A stretch of 64,000 nt of DNA from DASUNQ01 sp035536455 (lineage in GTDB: Bacteria > Acidobacteriota > Thermoanaerobaculia > Multivoradales > UBA5704): assembly GCA_035536455.1 (NCBI GenBank), contig DATLOC010000005.1, forward strand, positions 1 to 64,000, written 5' to 3'. Both the position numbers and the translations under genes were made by a program. The first letter of the stretch is position 1, and every line of letters begins with the position of its first letter. The notes under the pieces are model-generated. The model had not been told where the DNA came from, did no database searches, and worked only from the letters and a program-made list of their open reading frames with translations. Of the stretch, positions 23,749-32,577 are shown piece by piece.

Positions 23749-24396
23749 ATGCGTAAGGCCTTGACCACACTCACTCTCGCCCTCAGCCTGCCCCTCGTCC
23801 TCGCGGCGACCGCCGACGCGAGCCCCGGGAACAAGGGGAAGGGCAAGGACAAGGACAAGGGCAAGCAGCAGAAGCAGGTCCTGAAGCACGACAAGCACGA
23901 CAAGCACGATGACGACCACGGCCGGCACGACGGCAACATGCGCTTCCACGGCATCGACAAGAACAACGACGGCCGCATCACCCGCGCCGAGTGGCCGGGC
24001 AACGACGTCTCGTTCGACAACCACGACTGGAACGACGATGGCGTCCTCTCCGGTGACGAGGTGCGTCCGGGCGGCCGCCGCGACGACGACGACGACGAGG
24101 TGCCGTTCGACCGCTTCGAGGCCCTCGACCTCGACAACAACGGCGTCCTCTCGCGCGCCGAGTGGCAGGGGAGCGCGGCGCTCTTCGACCGCCTCGACCG
24201 CAACGACGACGGCGCCATCAGCCGGCGCGAGTTCCTCGACCGCGTCCTGACGGGCGACGACCGCTTCGGCCTGATGGACGTCAACGACGACGGCCGGCTT
24301 TCCCGGGCCGAGTGGCGCGGCACGACGGCGGCCTTCGACCGCCTCGACCGCAACGACGACGGCTTCCTGTCGCTCGCCGAGTTCCTCCGCCGCTAA
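23749..24396 (+). CDS. Secreted EF-hand calcium-binding protein
   Basis: 215 residues starting at the ATG at 23749, with AAGGAG upstream. After a signal peptide (cleaved after about residue 25) comes a Lys/Asp/His-rich linker and then six canonical EF-hand loops: DKNNDGRITRAE, DWNDDGVLSGDE, DLDNNGVLSRAE, DRNDDGAISRRE, DVNDDGRLSRAE and DRNDDGFLSLAE. Each keeps Asp at positions 1, 3 and 5, Gly at 6 and Glu at 12. Positions 3-6 form pairs as in calmodulin-like folds. Likely periplasmic or outer-surface calcium buffering or sensing; partner unknown. Upstream of the ATG is a TTGACG but no clear -10. Confidence 0.85.
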   Translation: MRKALTTLTLALSLPLVLAATADASPGNKGKGKDKDKGKQQKQVLKHDKHDKHDDDHGRHDGNMRFHGIDKNNDGRITRAEWPGNDVSFDNHDWNDDGVLSGDEVRPGGRRDDDDDEVPFDRFEALDLDNNGVLSRAEWQGSAALFDRLDRNDDGAISRREFLDRVLTGDDRFGLMDVNDDGRLSRAEWRGTTAAFDRLDRNDDGFLSLAEFLRR

Positions 24397-24540
24397 GGCG
24401 GAACGCAACAGCCGGGGGGGTAGACTCCGCGCACTCTGAGCGCCTCTCTCCCCCGGCTTTCCCCGCCCGACTTCTGCTGTTTCCTTCGGGACGCCGGCCT
24501 TCGTCGCTTCTATCTGATCTGGGACGAGGAGGGCGCGACG

Positions 24541-25758
24541 GTGTGCGCCTCGCACCCGGCGCTCGATCCGCTCGCCCGTCTCCTCGCGGAGGACCGCCGC
24601 GACTACGACCGCCACGAAGGGGTGTTCGCCTGGGTCGCGCCCGCGACCGGCACGCTGCAAGGCGCCTTCGTCCACCGCACCTGCCGCGGCCAGGGAGCGG
24701 GCGGCGTGCGGCTCTGGCAGTACGAGACGGTCGAAGACTACCTGCGCGACGGCCTGCGGCTCGCCCGCGGCATGACCCACAAGAACGCGCTGGCCGACCT
24801 CTGGTGGGGCGGCGGCAAGGGGGTGATGGCGCGCGGCACCGGCGCCGACCTCGGCGATCCCGCCGCGCGCCGCCGCGCCTACGAGGAGTACGGCGAGCTG
24901 ATCACCAGCCTGCGCGGCTGCTACGTCACCGCCGAGGACGCCGGGACGGCAGTCGAGGACATGGCGGCGGTCTTCTCGCGCACCCGCTTCACCACCTGCA
25001 TCCCGCCCGACCTCGGCGGCAGCGGCAACCCGTCGGTGCCCACCGCCCGCGGCGTCGTGCGCGGCATGGAGGCGGCGCTCGCCCACCTCGGGCTCGGCGG
25101 CCTGGCCGGGAAGACCGTCGCCGTCCAGGGGCTGGGGCACGTCGGCGAGCCGCTGGTCGGGTTCCTGCGCGAGGCCGGCGCGGCGCGGGTCGTGGGGGCC
25201 GACGTGGACGCCGCCCGCTGCACGGCGCTCGCCCGCCGCTTCGCGGGCGCCGACGGCTTCGCCTTCGCGGCCCGCACCGTCGCGCCCGGCGACGACTCGA
25301 TCCTGGCCGAGCCGGCCGACGTCCTGGCCCCTTGCGCCACCGGCGGCGTGCTCAACCCGCGCACCATCCCGGCGATCCGCGCCCGCGTCGTCTGCGGCGC
25401 CGCCAACAACCAGCTCGAAGAGCCCGGGCGCGACGACCGGCTGCTCGCCGCGTGCGGCGTCCTTTATCTGCCCGACTTCCTGGTCAACCGCATGGGGATC
25501 GTCCACTGCGCCGACGAGCAGCACGGCTACGTGACCGGCGACCCGCACCTCGAGGCGCACCTCGACGCGGAGTCGCCGAACGGCATCTACCGCCTGGCGC
25601 TGACGGTCCTCGCGGAGGCGGAGCCGCGCGGCGAGACGCCGGCCCGTGTTGCCCTCGACCTCGCCGAGGAGCGCTCGTTCGAGCCGCACCCGATCTGGGG
25701 GCACCGCGGCGCCCGGATCATCCGCTCGCTCGTCGACGACGGCTGGGCGGAGGGGTAA
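24541..25758 (+). CDS. Glu/Leu/Phe/Val-family amino-acid dehydrogenase
   Basis: NAD(P)-dependent oxidative deaminase of the leucine/phenylalanine dehydrogenase type, 405 residues from GTG 24541. The catalytic lysine region is LARGMTHKNALADLWWGGGKGVM; the Rossmann fold carries GLGHVGEPLVGF and an Asp (GADVDAARC) that favours NAD. The start is uncertain. The frame is open back to 24424 and the residues FLRDAGLRRFYLIWDEEGAT just upstream look coding, but no ATG, GTG or TTG exists there (only a CTG at 24436). It lies 27 bp before the prolyl oligopeptidase gene. Amino-acid preference not predictable. Confidence 0.8.
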   Translation: MCASHPALDPLARLLAEDRRDYDRHEGVFAWVAPATGTLQGAFVHRTCRGQGAGGVRLWQYETVEDYLRDGLRLARGMTHKNALADLWWGGGKGVMARGTGADLGDPAARRRAYEEYGELITSLRGCYVTAEDAGTAVEDMAAVFSRTRFTTCIPPDLGGSGNPSVPTARGVVRGMEAALAHLGLGGLAGKTVAVQGLGHVGEPLVGFLREAGAARVVGADVDAARCTALARRFAGADGFAFAARTVAPGDDSILAEPADVLAPCATGGVLNPRTIPAIRARVVCGAANNQLEEPGRDDRLLAACGVLYLPDFLVNRMGIVHCADEQHGYVTGDPHLEAHLDAESPNGIYRLALTVLAEAEPRGETPARVALDLAEERSFEPHPIWGHRGARIIRSLVDDGWAEG

Positions 25759-25785
25759 GCTTCGCCTTCTCCGGAGGCCCCACGC

Positions 25786-27909
25786 ATGCATCGATCTGTT
25801 CCCTTCCGCCGGCCGCTCCTCGCGCTCGGCCTGCTGCTCCTCGCTCCCGCCGTCTGGTCGCAGGAAACGATCGCGCCGCCTGTGGCGACGCAGCAGCCGG
25901 TCGAGACCAAGATCCACGGCCGCACCCTGGTCGATCCCTACGCCTGGCTGCGCGGCAAGGAGAAGCCGGAGGTCGTCGCCTACCTGGAGGCGGAGAACCG
26001 CTACACCACGGCGGTGATGAAGCCGACGGAGGCGCTGCAGGAGAAGCTCTACAAGGAGCTCGTGGGGCGGATCAAGGAGACCGACCTCTCGGTGCCGTCG
26101 CGGCGCGACGACTATTACTACTACTCGCGAACCGAGCAGGGGAAGCAGTACCCGATCTTCGCGCGCAAGAAGGGAAGCCTCACGGCGCCGGAGGAGGTGC
26201 TGCTCGACATGAACGCCGCCGCGGAGGGGCAGAAGTTCTTCCAGCTCGGCGGCTACCAGGTGAGCCCGGACCATGCGCGGCTCGCCTACCTCTACGACAC
26301 CGACGGCAGCGAGCGCTTCACCCTGACGGTCAAGGACCTGGCGACCGGCAAGCTCCTCCCTGACAGCGTCCGCGACCTCTCCTACGGTGTGGCCTGGGCC
26401 AACGACAACAAGACGCTCTTCTACATCGTCGCCGACGCGGCGCGCCGGCCCTACCGGCTGATGCGCCACGCCCTGGGCAGCGACGCGGCGCAGGACGTCT
26501 CGCTCTACGAGGAGCGGGACGAGGCGTTCTCCATCGGCATCAGCCGCACCCGCAGCGACGGCTACCTCGTGCTCACCAGCGGCGCCACCAAGACGAGCGA
26601 GCTGCGGGTGCTCGACGCCGACCGGCCGGACGGCGAGTTCCGGCTCGTCCAGCCGCGCGAGAAGGACGTCGAGTACTACCTCGACCACCACGGCGACCGC
26701 TTCTACATCCGCACCAACGTCGGCGCCGAGGACTTCCGTGTGGTGAGCGCGCCGGTCTCGACCCCCGGGCGCGAGCACTGGCAGGAGGTCATCCCGGCCC
26801 GCCCCGGCGTGCGGATCGTGTCGCTCGATCTCTTCCGCGGCCACATGGTGCTGACGGAGCGGGTCGAGGGCCTGAAGCGGGTCCGGGTGCGCGAGCTGGC
26901 GAGCGGCGCGGAGCACGAGATCGGCTTCCCGGAGCCGGCCTACTCCCTGTCGGTGGGGCCCAACCCGGAGTTCGACACCACGGCCCTGCGCTTCAACTAC
27001 ACCTCGCTGGTGACGCCGCCGTCGGTCTACGACTACGACATGGCGACCCGGCGGCGCGACCTGATGAAGCAGGAGGAGGTGCTCGGCGGCTACGACCCGG
27101 CGCAGTACACGAGCGAGCGGCTGGCCGCCACCGCCGCGGACGGCACGCGGGTGCCGATCTCGATCGTCTACAAGAATGGGTTCGTCAAGGACGGCTCGCG
27201 GCCCTGCTACCTCACCGCCTACGGCTCCTACGGCGCGCCGCGCGACGCCAACTTCTCCTCGCTGCGGCTGTCGCTGCTCGACCGCGGCTTCTGCTACGCC
27301 ATCGCCCACATCCGCGGCGGCGGCGAGCTGGGCGAGGCGTGGTACGAGCAGGGGCGGCTGCTGGCCAAGAAGAACACCTTCACCGACTTCATCGCCGCCG
27401 CCGAGCACCTCGTCGCCCAGCGCTACACCGCGAAGGGGAAGCTGGCGATCCAGGGGGGGAGCGCGGGCGGCCTCTTGATGGGCGCCGTCGTCAACATGCG
27501 GCCGGATCTCTTCGGGGCGGTCATCGCCAAGGTGCCGTTCGTGGACGTCATCAACACCATGCTCGACGCCACCATCCCACTCACCGCCCAGGAGTTCGAC
27601 GAGTGGGGCAACCCCAAGGACCCGCGGTATTTCGAGTACATGCTGAGCTACTCGCCCTACGACAACGTCGCGGCGGTCGAGTACCCGCCGATGCTGGTGA
27701 CGACCGGCCTCAACGACCCGCGCGTCGCCTACTGGGAGCCGGCGAAGTGGGTGGCGAAGCTGCGCGCCACGAAGAAAGGCGACGACCGCCTGCTGCTCAA
27801 GACCAACATGGGCGCCGGCCACGGCGGCTCCTCCGGCCGCTACGACTACCTGCGCGAGATCGCCTTCGACTACGCGTTCCTCTTCGACGTGCTGGGGGTG
27901 GAGGGGTAG
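25786..27909 (+). CDS. Secreted prolyl oligopeptidase (S9A)
   Basis: 707 residues with a signal peptide (cleaved near VWSQ, residue 25). The N-terminal beta-propeller (about 30-430) begins with the family motif VDPYAWLRGKEKPEVVAYLEAEN. The alpha/beta hydrolase domain has the nucleophile in GGSAGG (Ser559), Asp644 in GLNDPRV and His679 in GHGGSSGR. The RGGGELGEAWYEQG loop is typical of prolyl oligopeptidases. It cleaves after proline in short peptides, here probably in the periplasm. A degraded second copy of the 3' end lies at 30.4-30.6 kb. Confidence 0.95.
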   Translation: MHRSVPFRRPLLALGLLLLAPAVWSQETIAPPVATQQPVETKIHGRTLVDPYAWLRGKEKPEVVAYLEAENRYTTAVMKPTEALQEKLYKELVGRIKETDLSVPSRRDDYYYYSRTEQGKQYPIFARKKGSLTAPEEVLLDMNAAAEGQKFFQLGGYQVSPDHARLAYLYDTDGSERFTLTVKDLATGKLLPDSVRDLSYGVAWANDNKTLFYIVADAARRPYRLMRHALGSDAAQDVSLYEERDEAFSIGISRTRSDGYLVLTSGATKTSELRVLDADRPDGEFRLVQPREKDVEYYLDHHGDRFYIRTNVGAEDFRVVSAPVSTPGREHWQEVIPARPGVRIVSLDLFRGHMVLTERVEGLKRVRVRELASGAEHEIGFPEPAYSLSVGPNPEFDTTALRFNYTSLVTPPSVYDYDMATRRRDLMKQEEVLGGYDPAQYTSERLAATAADGTRVPISIVYKNGFVKDGSRPCYLTAYGSYGAPRDANFSSLRLSLLDRGFCYAIAHIRGGGELGEAWYEQGRLLAKKNTFTDFIAAAEHLVAQRYTAKGKLAIQGGSAGGLLMGAVVNMRPDLFGAVIAKVPFVDVINTMLDATIPLTAQEFDEWGNPKDPRYFEYMLSYSPYDNVAAVEYPPMLVTTGLNDPRVAYWEPAKWVAKLRATKKGDDRLLLKTNMGAGHGGSSGRYDYLREIAFDYAFLFDVLGVEG

Positions 27910-28164
27910 AGGGGGGACGGCCCGCGCTAGGGCGACGGAACTCCAATGGCGTTCTCCTGCGTGTTGCACGTCTACAGCTTCTGCGGCCGGTGAGCGGGAA
28001 CCTGAGCAGGAAGAGGCCCTAAGCTACCCGGTGGGGCCTTGTCGGCACCGCACGGGACGAACAACCTTCGCCCCGGCGCAAGCCCCGCCGCCTAGGCGAC
28101 AACTCCCTCGGGCCCAGCACGTACGCCGCCCGAGATGACTGCTGGACGGCATAAGGAGAGGTGA
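27910..28164. other. Intergenic region, nothing recognised
   Basis: 255 bp between the converging prolyl oligopeptidase and KFDV-like lipoprotein genes. No open frame with support, no clear terminator hairpin with a T tract, and no repeat matching the rest of the window apart from a 14-nt partial resemblance to an arm of the smc element near 28024. Confidence 0.4.
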
Positions 28165-28737
28165 TCAGTTCTTCGGGTCGGCGGTCACCACCGCCACCCG
28201 GCGGATCGAGACTTTGGGGACCGCGAGCTGGGGCGCCGGTTCACCCTCGACGAGAACCGGCCCGCGGGGCGCCAAAGTCAGAGTGAGAGGAGTGCGCTCC
28301 GTCCCCGGGTCGCGCCGGGCGAGTTCGCGGAGCGGTGCTACGAGGCTCAGCTCTTCCACCTGGTCTTTCTGGCCGGACTGGGGGCCGAAGAAAGAAAGGT
28401 TGCCTACGAAATGAGGGCCTTCGGGGTCGGGTTTTGCGCCCGCAGGGAGGTTGACGTAGACCTCGTAGTGGAGTCCCGGGCTCCTCTCCCAGTCGATGCC
28501 TTCGAACCTCACTACCAGGGCTCTCGGGTCCTCGCGGGTCAGCGCGCGGTCGATGCGCCCCCGCGCCTCTGGGTCCAGCGGGATCGAGTGCTCGATCGGT
28601 TGGCCGGTCAGCGCCAGGGGTTCGGCAGTCGCGGCGATCTCTGTCTGCGCCTCGGATCCCTTCCCCGGTAGCGCGTCTGCGGAGCAGGCGGCCACCGTGA
28701 CGACAAGAAGCGACGCGATCGCTGGCCGGGTGGACAT
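28165..28737 (-). CDS. Lipoprotein with free-standing KFDV-like (polyphenol oxidase C-terminal) domain
   Basis: 190 residues. The N-terminus is a lipoprotein signal with lipobox VAAC (Cys18). The rest aligns end to end with the C-terminal domain of the neighbouring tyrosinase: SPGLHYEVYVNLPAG versus FPGIHYEVYVNLPEG, HFVGNLSFFG versus HYVGNLQFFG, and a shared TLAPRG/TLVPRG strand. In plant polyphenol oxidases the corresponding domain covers the copper site. Here it exists without a catalytic domain, probably tethered to a membrane. It is on the same strand, 102 bp downstream of the tyrosinase gene. Confidence 0.7.
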   Translation of the reverse strand: MSTRPAIASLLVVTVAACSADALPGKGSEAQTEIAATAEPLALTGQPIEHSIPLDPEARGRIDRALTREDPRALVVRFEGIDWERSPGLHYEVYVNLPAGAKPDPEGPHFVGNLSFFGPQSGQKDQVEELSLVAPLRELARRDPGTERTPLTLTLAPRGPVLVEGEPAPQLAVPKVSIRRVAVVTADPKN

Positions 28738-28839
28738 GCGCCCAGGGTGCTTGAGTAGGAGGAGGTTGTCAAGGATCTGCCGGCGCCCGCTGCTGAGAGA
28801 GTCGGGCGCCGCCGAGACAAGGTGGGGGCCGGCCGCGCC

Positions 28840-30300
28840 TTACTCCATCGTTAACGAGATCTTGCCCACCCTGATCTTGGAGGCCGGTCTGGCTTCCAAG
28901 GGCTTCTGGTCCGCCCCCGTCAGACCGCGCGGCACCAGGGTGACGGCGACGCTGCCTTCGGTCCAGCGCTCGACTTCCTTGAGTGCGCGCACGTTGGCAG
29001 TGATGTCGAAGGACTGCGGTCCAGGTCCCTTCTCCTCGTGACCCGCGTGCGGCTTCAGGCCGAAGAACTGAAGGTTGCCGACATAGTGGATGCTGTCGGG
29101 ATCCGCCTCTTCGCCCTCGGGAAGGTTTACGTACACCTCGTAGTGGATGCCGGGGAACTTCTCGAAGGAAACCTCGTCCAGGTTCAACACCATCTGCGCT
29201 TCCGGCACCTCGGTGAAGACGCGAGAGAGCTTGCCGCGGTTGGCTTCCGGCACCGGCAGGGTCAGGCGCACCGGACTGGCCTCTAGCTCCACGGCCGCCG
29301 AGCTTGCGGCGACGAGCTCAGGGCGCCCACGGCGCACCGCGATCCGCGTCGCCCAGGGAGAGACCGGTGGATCGTCGTCGTAGCGGTAACACAGATTGCC
29401 TGCCGTGCTCACTACCTGGCTGCCCGACATCTGGACCTGAGTGCCGTTCTCGTTGAAGAAGGTGAATTTGGTATTCATCCAGGTCGAGTTGCCGGTTGGG
29501 TTCGTACGCCCGCCTCCCTGCTGGAGCCAGCGGTTCCACAGCCGGTCGATGTTGCCGTGGTGGAGCCAGAAGATGGGATCGCGCGCAGCGAATTCGAAGG
29601 AGCTCATGAATCCGGTGCTTCCCCCGATACCCCCATGAACGGCGCCGTGCGGAGTCCCCTCCAATTGTCGGCTGAAGCTCAAAGTAGTGTTAGTCGGGGT
29701 TGAGAAATTGAAATAGCTGAAGGCAATGGAGAAGCCCACAGCCGAGTTGGGGAGCTGCGCTCCGCTGTTGATCCCGGGGGCTCGCTCGTTCACCCAAAGC
29801 GGGTTTGTGGCGTTGGCCGGCGAGCGGAACGGCAGCGGCAGGGGCCTCTGGAGGGGGTCGCTGTAGTTCCAGTAGGGAAGATTGAAGTTCGGATCCCCGG
29901 AGGCCTTCCGTAGGATGCGCTCGAAGAAATAGAGGTACATCCGGTGCCAGGACAGGAAGAAGTGGGTATAGTGCTGGCACGAGTTCCAGGCCGTCGGCCC
30001 CGGCGGGTCCAAGGTGCCGTGGATGTTGGCTTGGTAGATCCACGACGTGGGATCGGTCGCCGCAAGGCTCTTCATCGCGCTGACGCCATTGCGCAGAGTG
30101 GTGATCTGGGCCGGCGTCAGGGTCGCGATGCTGCGCCGAATGCGCGGCTTGAGGCAGTGCACCGCTGGAGGGGGACCAGGTCGTAGAGATGGGGGCGGAG
30201 GCTGGGCATCAGATCGTTCTCCGCTCATCTGGCCTACCAGGGAAAGAACTCCAGCCAGTCCCAGGACGACCAACCAATGACGAGTCTTCGAGACTTGCAC
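28840..30300 (-). CDS. Secreted tyrosinase/polyphenol oxidase
   Basis: Type-3 copper oxidase that hydroxylates and/or oxidises phenols; 486 residues. A signal peptide covers about 1-32. CuA ligands lie in QANIHGTLD, the CQHYTHF segment and SWHRMYLYFFE; CuB ligands in PHGAVHGG and DPIFWLHHGNIDRLW. This spacing is closer to plant polyphenol oxidases than to short Streptomyces tyrosinases. A DWL-like middle (about 255-320) and a KFDV-like C-terminal domain (about 340-486) complete the plant-type architecture. The GTG start has an AGGAGG site at 30313-30308, 7 nt away, and a strong promoter upstream. Confidence 0.9.
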   Translation of the reverse strand: MQVSKTRHWLVVLGLAGVLSLVGQMSGERSDAQPPPPSLRPGPPPAVHCLKPRIRRSIATLTPAQITTLRNGVSAMKSLAATDPTSWIYQANIHGTLDPPGPTAWNSCQHYTHFFLSWHRMYLYFFERILRKASGDPNFNLPYWNYSDPLQRPLPLPFRSPANATNPLWVNERAPGINSGAQLPNSAVGFSIAFSYFNFSTPTNTTLSFSRQLEGTPHGAVHGGIGGSTGFMSSFEFAARDPIFWLHHGNIDRLWNRWLQQGGGRTNPTGNSTWMNTKFTFFNENGTQVQMSGSQVVSTAGNLCYRYDDDPPVSPWATRIAVRRGRPELVAASSAAVELEASPVRLTLPVPEANRGKLSRVFTEVPEAQMVLNLDEVSFEKFPGIHYEVYVNLPEGEEADPDSIHYVGNLQFFGLKPHAGHEEKGPGPQSFDITANVRALKEVERWTEGSVAVTLVPRGLTGADQKPLEARPASKIRVGKISLTME

Positions 30301-30351
30301 GAGGATACCTCCTAAGAAGGAGTGCTCGGTTTTTTGGGCTCGTTTCTTACT

Positions 30352-30380
30352 TCTTTATCCGCTGCTAGTGCTTTTGTCAA
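30352..30380 (-). promoter_or_regulatory. Strong promoter of the tyrosinase gene
   Basis: On the minus strand, TTGACA (30380-30375), a 17-nt spacer and TAAAGA (30357-30352). The -35 is a perfect consensus, unlike most starts in this window, and the region is locally AT-rich. The transcript would have a leader of about 45 nt with an AGGAGG ribosome-binding site. Confidence 0.6.
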
Positions 30381-30440
30381 AGAGCGATATGGGGATGTCA
30401 ATTCAGCGCGCAGCCGGTCCACAGGTTAGAACCTGTTGCC

Positions 30441-30560
30441 TGATGAGCTACTCGCCCTAGACAGCGTGGCGGCGGTTGAGGTTGGGCACGGCGGCGCGTC
30501 GGGGCGTTGCGCCTACTTACACAGGATCGATTTCGACTACGCCTTCCTCTTCGATGTGCG
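30441..30560 (+). pseudogene. Relic of a prolyl oligopeptidase 3' end
   Basis: The DNA from 30445 closely follows the intact gene at 27645-27675 (GAGCTACTCGCCCTA...GCGGCGGT), then jumps to a copy of its last part (GGCACGGCGGC... to TTCGACTACGCCTTCCTCTT), matching 27817-27890. In protein terms SYSPYDNVAAVE is followed directly by GHGGSSGR and FDYAFLFDV. The middle is deleted and an in-frame TAG is present. It lies downstream of nothing intact, in the gap between the tyrosinase and S9C genes. Confidence 0.7.
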
Positions 30561-30576
30561 GGCGGGCCCGCTCGCC

Positions 30577-32541
30577 CTAGGGCGCGCTCAGGGCCCGCTC
30601 CAGGAAGCGGGCGGCGCGGACGTAGAACTCGACGACGTTCTCGCGGCGGGCCAGGGAGTGGCCTTCGTTCTCCTTGACCATGTACTCGACCGGGACGCGG
30701 CGGCGGCGGAGGGAATCGACGATGAGGTCGGACTCCGAGCGCGGCACGCGCGGGTCGTTGGCGCCGGCGTAGACGAAGAGCGGATCGACGATCCGGTCGG
30801 CGACGAGCAGCGGCGAGATCGAATCGAGGAAGGCGTCGTCCTTGCCGAGCTCGCCGAACTCCAGGCGGAAGAGCTCGCGGATGACGCCCATGGTGGTGCG
30901 CAGGAAGGTCTGCATGTTGGCGACGCCGAAGAGGTTGACGCCGGCGCGCCAGATGTCGGGGTCGCGGGTGAGCGAGGTGAGCACCGTGTAGCCGCCGTAG
31001 CTGCCGCCCATGACCACCAGGCGCTGCGGGTCCGCCCAGGGCTGCGCCGCCGCCCAGCGCGCCGCGGTCGCGACGTCGCGCAGGGCGTTGGGGCGCAGGC
31101 GGCCGTTGTCGGCCATCTCGAAGGCGCGGCCGAAGCCGCCCGAGCCGCGCACGTTGGGCTCGACGACGGCGTAGCCCAGCGCGGTGAAATAGCGGATCAC
31201 CGTGCTCCAGCGCGCCCGCGAGACGCCGGCGGGCCCGCCGTGGTAGGAGACGACGACCGGCAGCTTGCGGCCGGCGGCGCCGGCCGGTCGATAGACGAGG
31301 AGCGGGATGCGGCCGCCGTCGAAGGCCCGTGTCTCGGTGATCGAGGTCTCGATCGCGGGCAGGCGGGCGAGCGTCGGGCGCGGCTCGCGGCGCAGCGGCC
31401 GCGCCCGCCCGCTCGCCGCCTCGACCGCGAAGACGTCCCCCGGCACGTCGGGCGTCGACCAGGAGACCGGGAACCAGGTGCCGTCCTGGCTGAAATCGCC
31501 GATGGCGCCCGAGCCGAGCGGCAGGTCGACCTTGGCCTGCGGGCGCAGCGTCGCCGCGTCGAGGACCTTCACCTCGGTGTGGTCGCCGGCGTCGACGAGG
31601 ATCGCCAGGCGCTCGCCGGCCTTACTGGCAAAGAGCCCGGTGATGGCGGCGGTCGGCGGGTCGGACTCGACGTAACGCGCCAGCTCGCGCCCGCTCTCGG
31701 CGTCGAGGGCGAGCAGCAGGGCCTCCTCGCCGCCGCCGTCGGTCGCCACGTAGACCCGCCGCCCGTCGGGCGAGAAGCTGGCGTTGTGGACCGCCACCTT
31801 CCTGCCCTGCGGCGGGTAGAGCTCGCGCGCCTTGCCGGTCTCGAGGTCGAGGAGGAGCAAAGTGTTCTCGGTCCCGGTCGGGATGCGGACGTAGATCGCC
31901 TGGCGGCCGTCGCGGCGGAGGTCGGCGAGGGTGCCGAAGATCGGCTCGGTGTAGACGTCCCGCGCCGGCTCTCCGGGGGTGAGCGCCTGCACGTAGACCG
32001 TGGTCGTCGGCTCGGCGTGCCGGCGGGCCGAGAAGACCATGCGGTCCGGCATGCCGTCGGCGACGAAGGGGAAGTCCCGGTTGAGCCGCTCGGCCGAGGT
32101 GAGCTCTACCGCCTCGCCGCCGGCGAGGTCGAGCCGGTAGGTCGACCAGTTCTCGTCGGCGCCGCGATCGGACTGGAAGAGGAGCGAGTGCCCGTCCGGC
32201 AGGGCCACGGGGTTCGCGACCCGCTCGCCGGTGCGCACCAGCCGTCGCGCCGGCGCCTCCGGCTGGTCGGCGGGAGCGAGGTAGAGCTGCGGCAGGCCGT
32301 CGCGGTTCGAGACGAAGAGGACGCTCTTTCCGTCCCGGGTCAGCACCGGGCTGCCGTTGGTGAAGGCGTCGAAGACCGCCTCGATGACGGTCGTGAGCTC
32401 CGCAGCGCGAGCGTCCGCCGGCGGCGCCGGGTCCGGCTCGACCCGCGGCGCGACCTGCGCCGCCGGCTGCGGGGCGCCGAGCGCGATGCCGGCGCTCAGG
32501 AACGCGAAAACGGCCAGCCGGATGGAGCGTGGAGTGCGCAT
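30577..32541 (-). CDS. Secreted S9C-type peptidase (acylaminoacyl/dipeptidyl peptidase-like)
   Basis: 654 residues: signal peptide (about 1-22), a WD40-like seven-bladed propeller (about 45-380) with repeats such as VLTRDGKSVLFVSNRDGLPQLY and SFSPDGRRVYVATDGGG, then a catalytic alpha/beta hydrolase domain. The nucleophile is Ser514 in GGSYGG; Asp (GANDPRVP) and His (NEGHSLARRENV) follow. PVVVSYHGGPAG is the oxyanion strand. Such enzymes remove dipeptides or acylated residues from exported peptides. Its proximity to the S9A peptidase suggests a peptide-scavenging lifestyle, together with the peptide-type ABC importer at the left of the window. Confidence 0.92.
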   Translation of the reverse strand: MRTPRSIRLAVFAFLSAGIALGAPQPAAQVAPRVEPDPAPPADARAAELTTVIEAVFDAFTNGSPVLTRDGKSVLFVSNRDGLPQLYLAPADQPEAPARRLVRTGERVANPVALPDGHSLLFQSDRGADENWSTYRLDLAGGEAVELTSAERLNRDFPFVADGMPDRMVFSARRHAEPTTTVYVQALTPGEPARDVYTEPIFGTLADLRRDGRQAIYVRIPTGTENTLLLLDLETGKARELYPPQGRKVAVHNASFSPDGRRVYVATDGGGEEALLLALDAESGRELARYVESDPPTAAITGLFASKAGERLAILVDAGDHTEVKVLDAATLRPQAKVDLPLGSGAIGDFSQDGTWFPVSWSTPDVPGDVFAVEAASGRARPLRREPRPTLARLPAIETSITETRAFDGGRIPLLVYRPAGAAGRKLPVVVSYHGGPAGVSRARWSTVIRYFTALGYAVVEPNVRGSGGFGRAFEMADNGRLRPNALRDVATAARWAAAQPWADPQRLVVMGGSYGGYTVLTSLTRDPDIWRAGVNLFGVANMQTFLRTTMGVIRELFRLEFGELGKDDAFLDSISPLLVADRIVDPLFVYAGANDPRVPRSESDLIVDSLRRRRVPVEYMVKENEGHSLARRENVVEFYVRAARFLERALSAP

Positions 32542-32577
32542 GCTCCCTACGCTAGCAGAGCCTCCGCGCGGCGCCGG

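Noticed and set aside
24436..24540. CTG start 35 codons upstream of the amino-acid dehydrogenase
   Set aside because: The upstream residues look coding, but CTG starts are rare; GTG at 24541 kept, with the doubt noted.
22864..27969. 1701-codon minus-strand open frame across pdxJ, the EF-hand, dehydrogenase and peptidase genes
   Set aside because: Covers four well-supported plus-strand genes; no recognisable domain or start signal.
28024..28037. 14-nt match to an arm of the smc inverted-repeat element
   Set aside because: Too short to distinguish from chance in GC-rich sequence, and no second arm is present.
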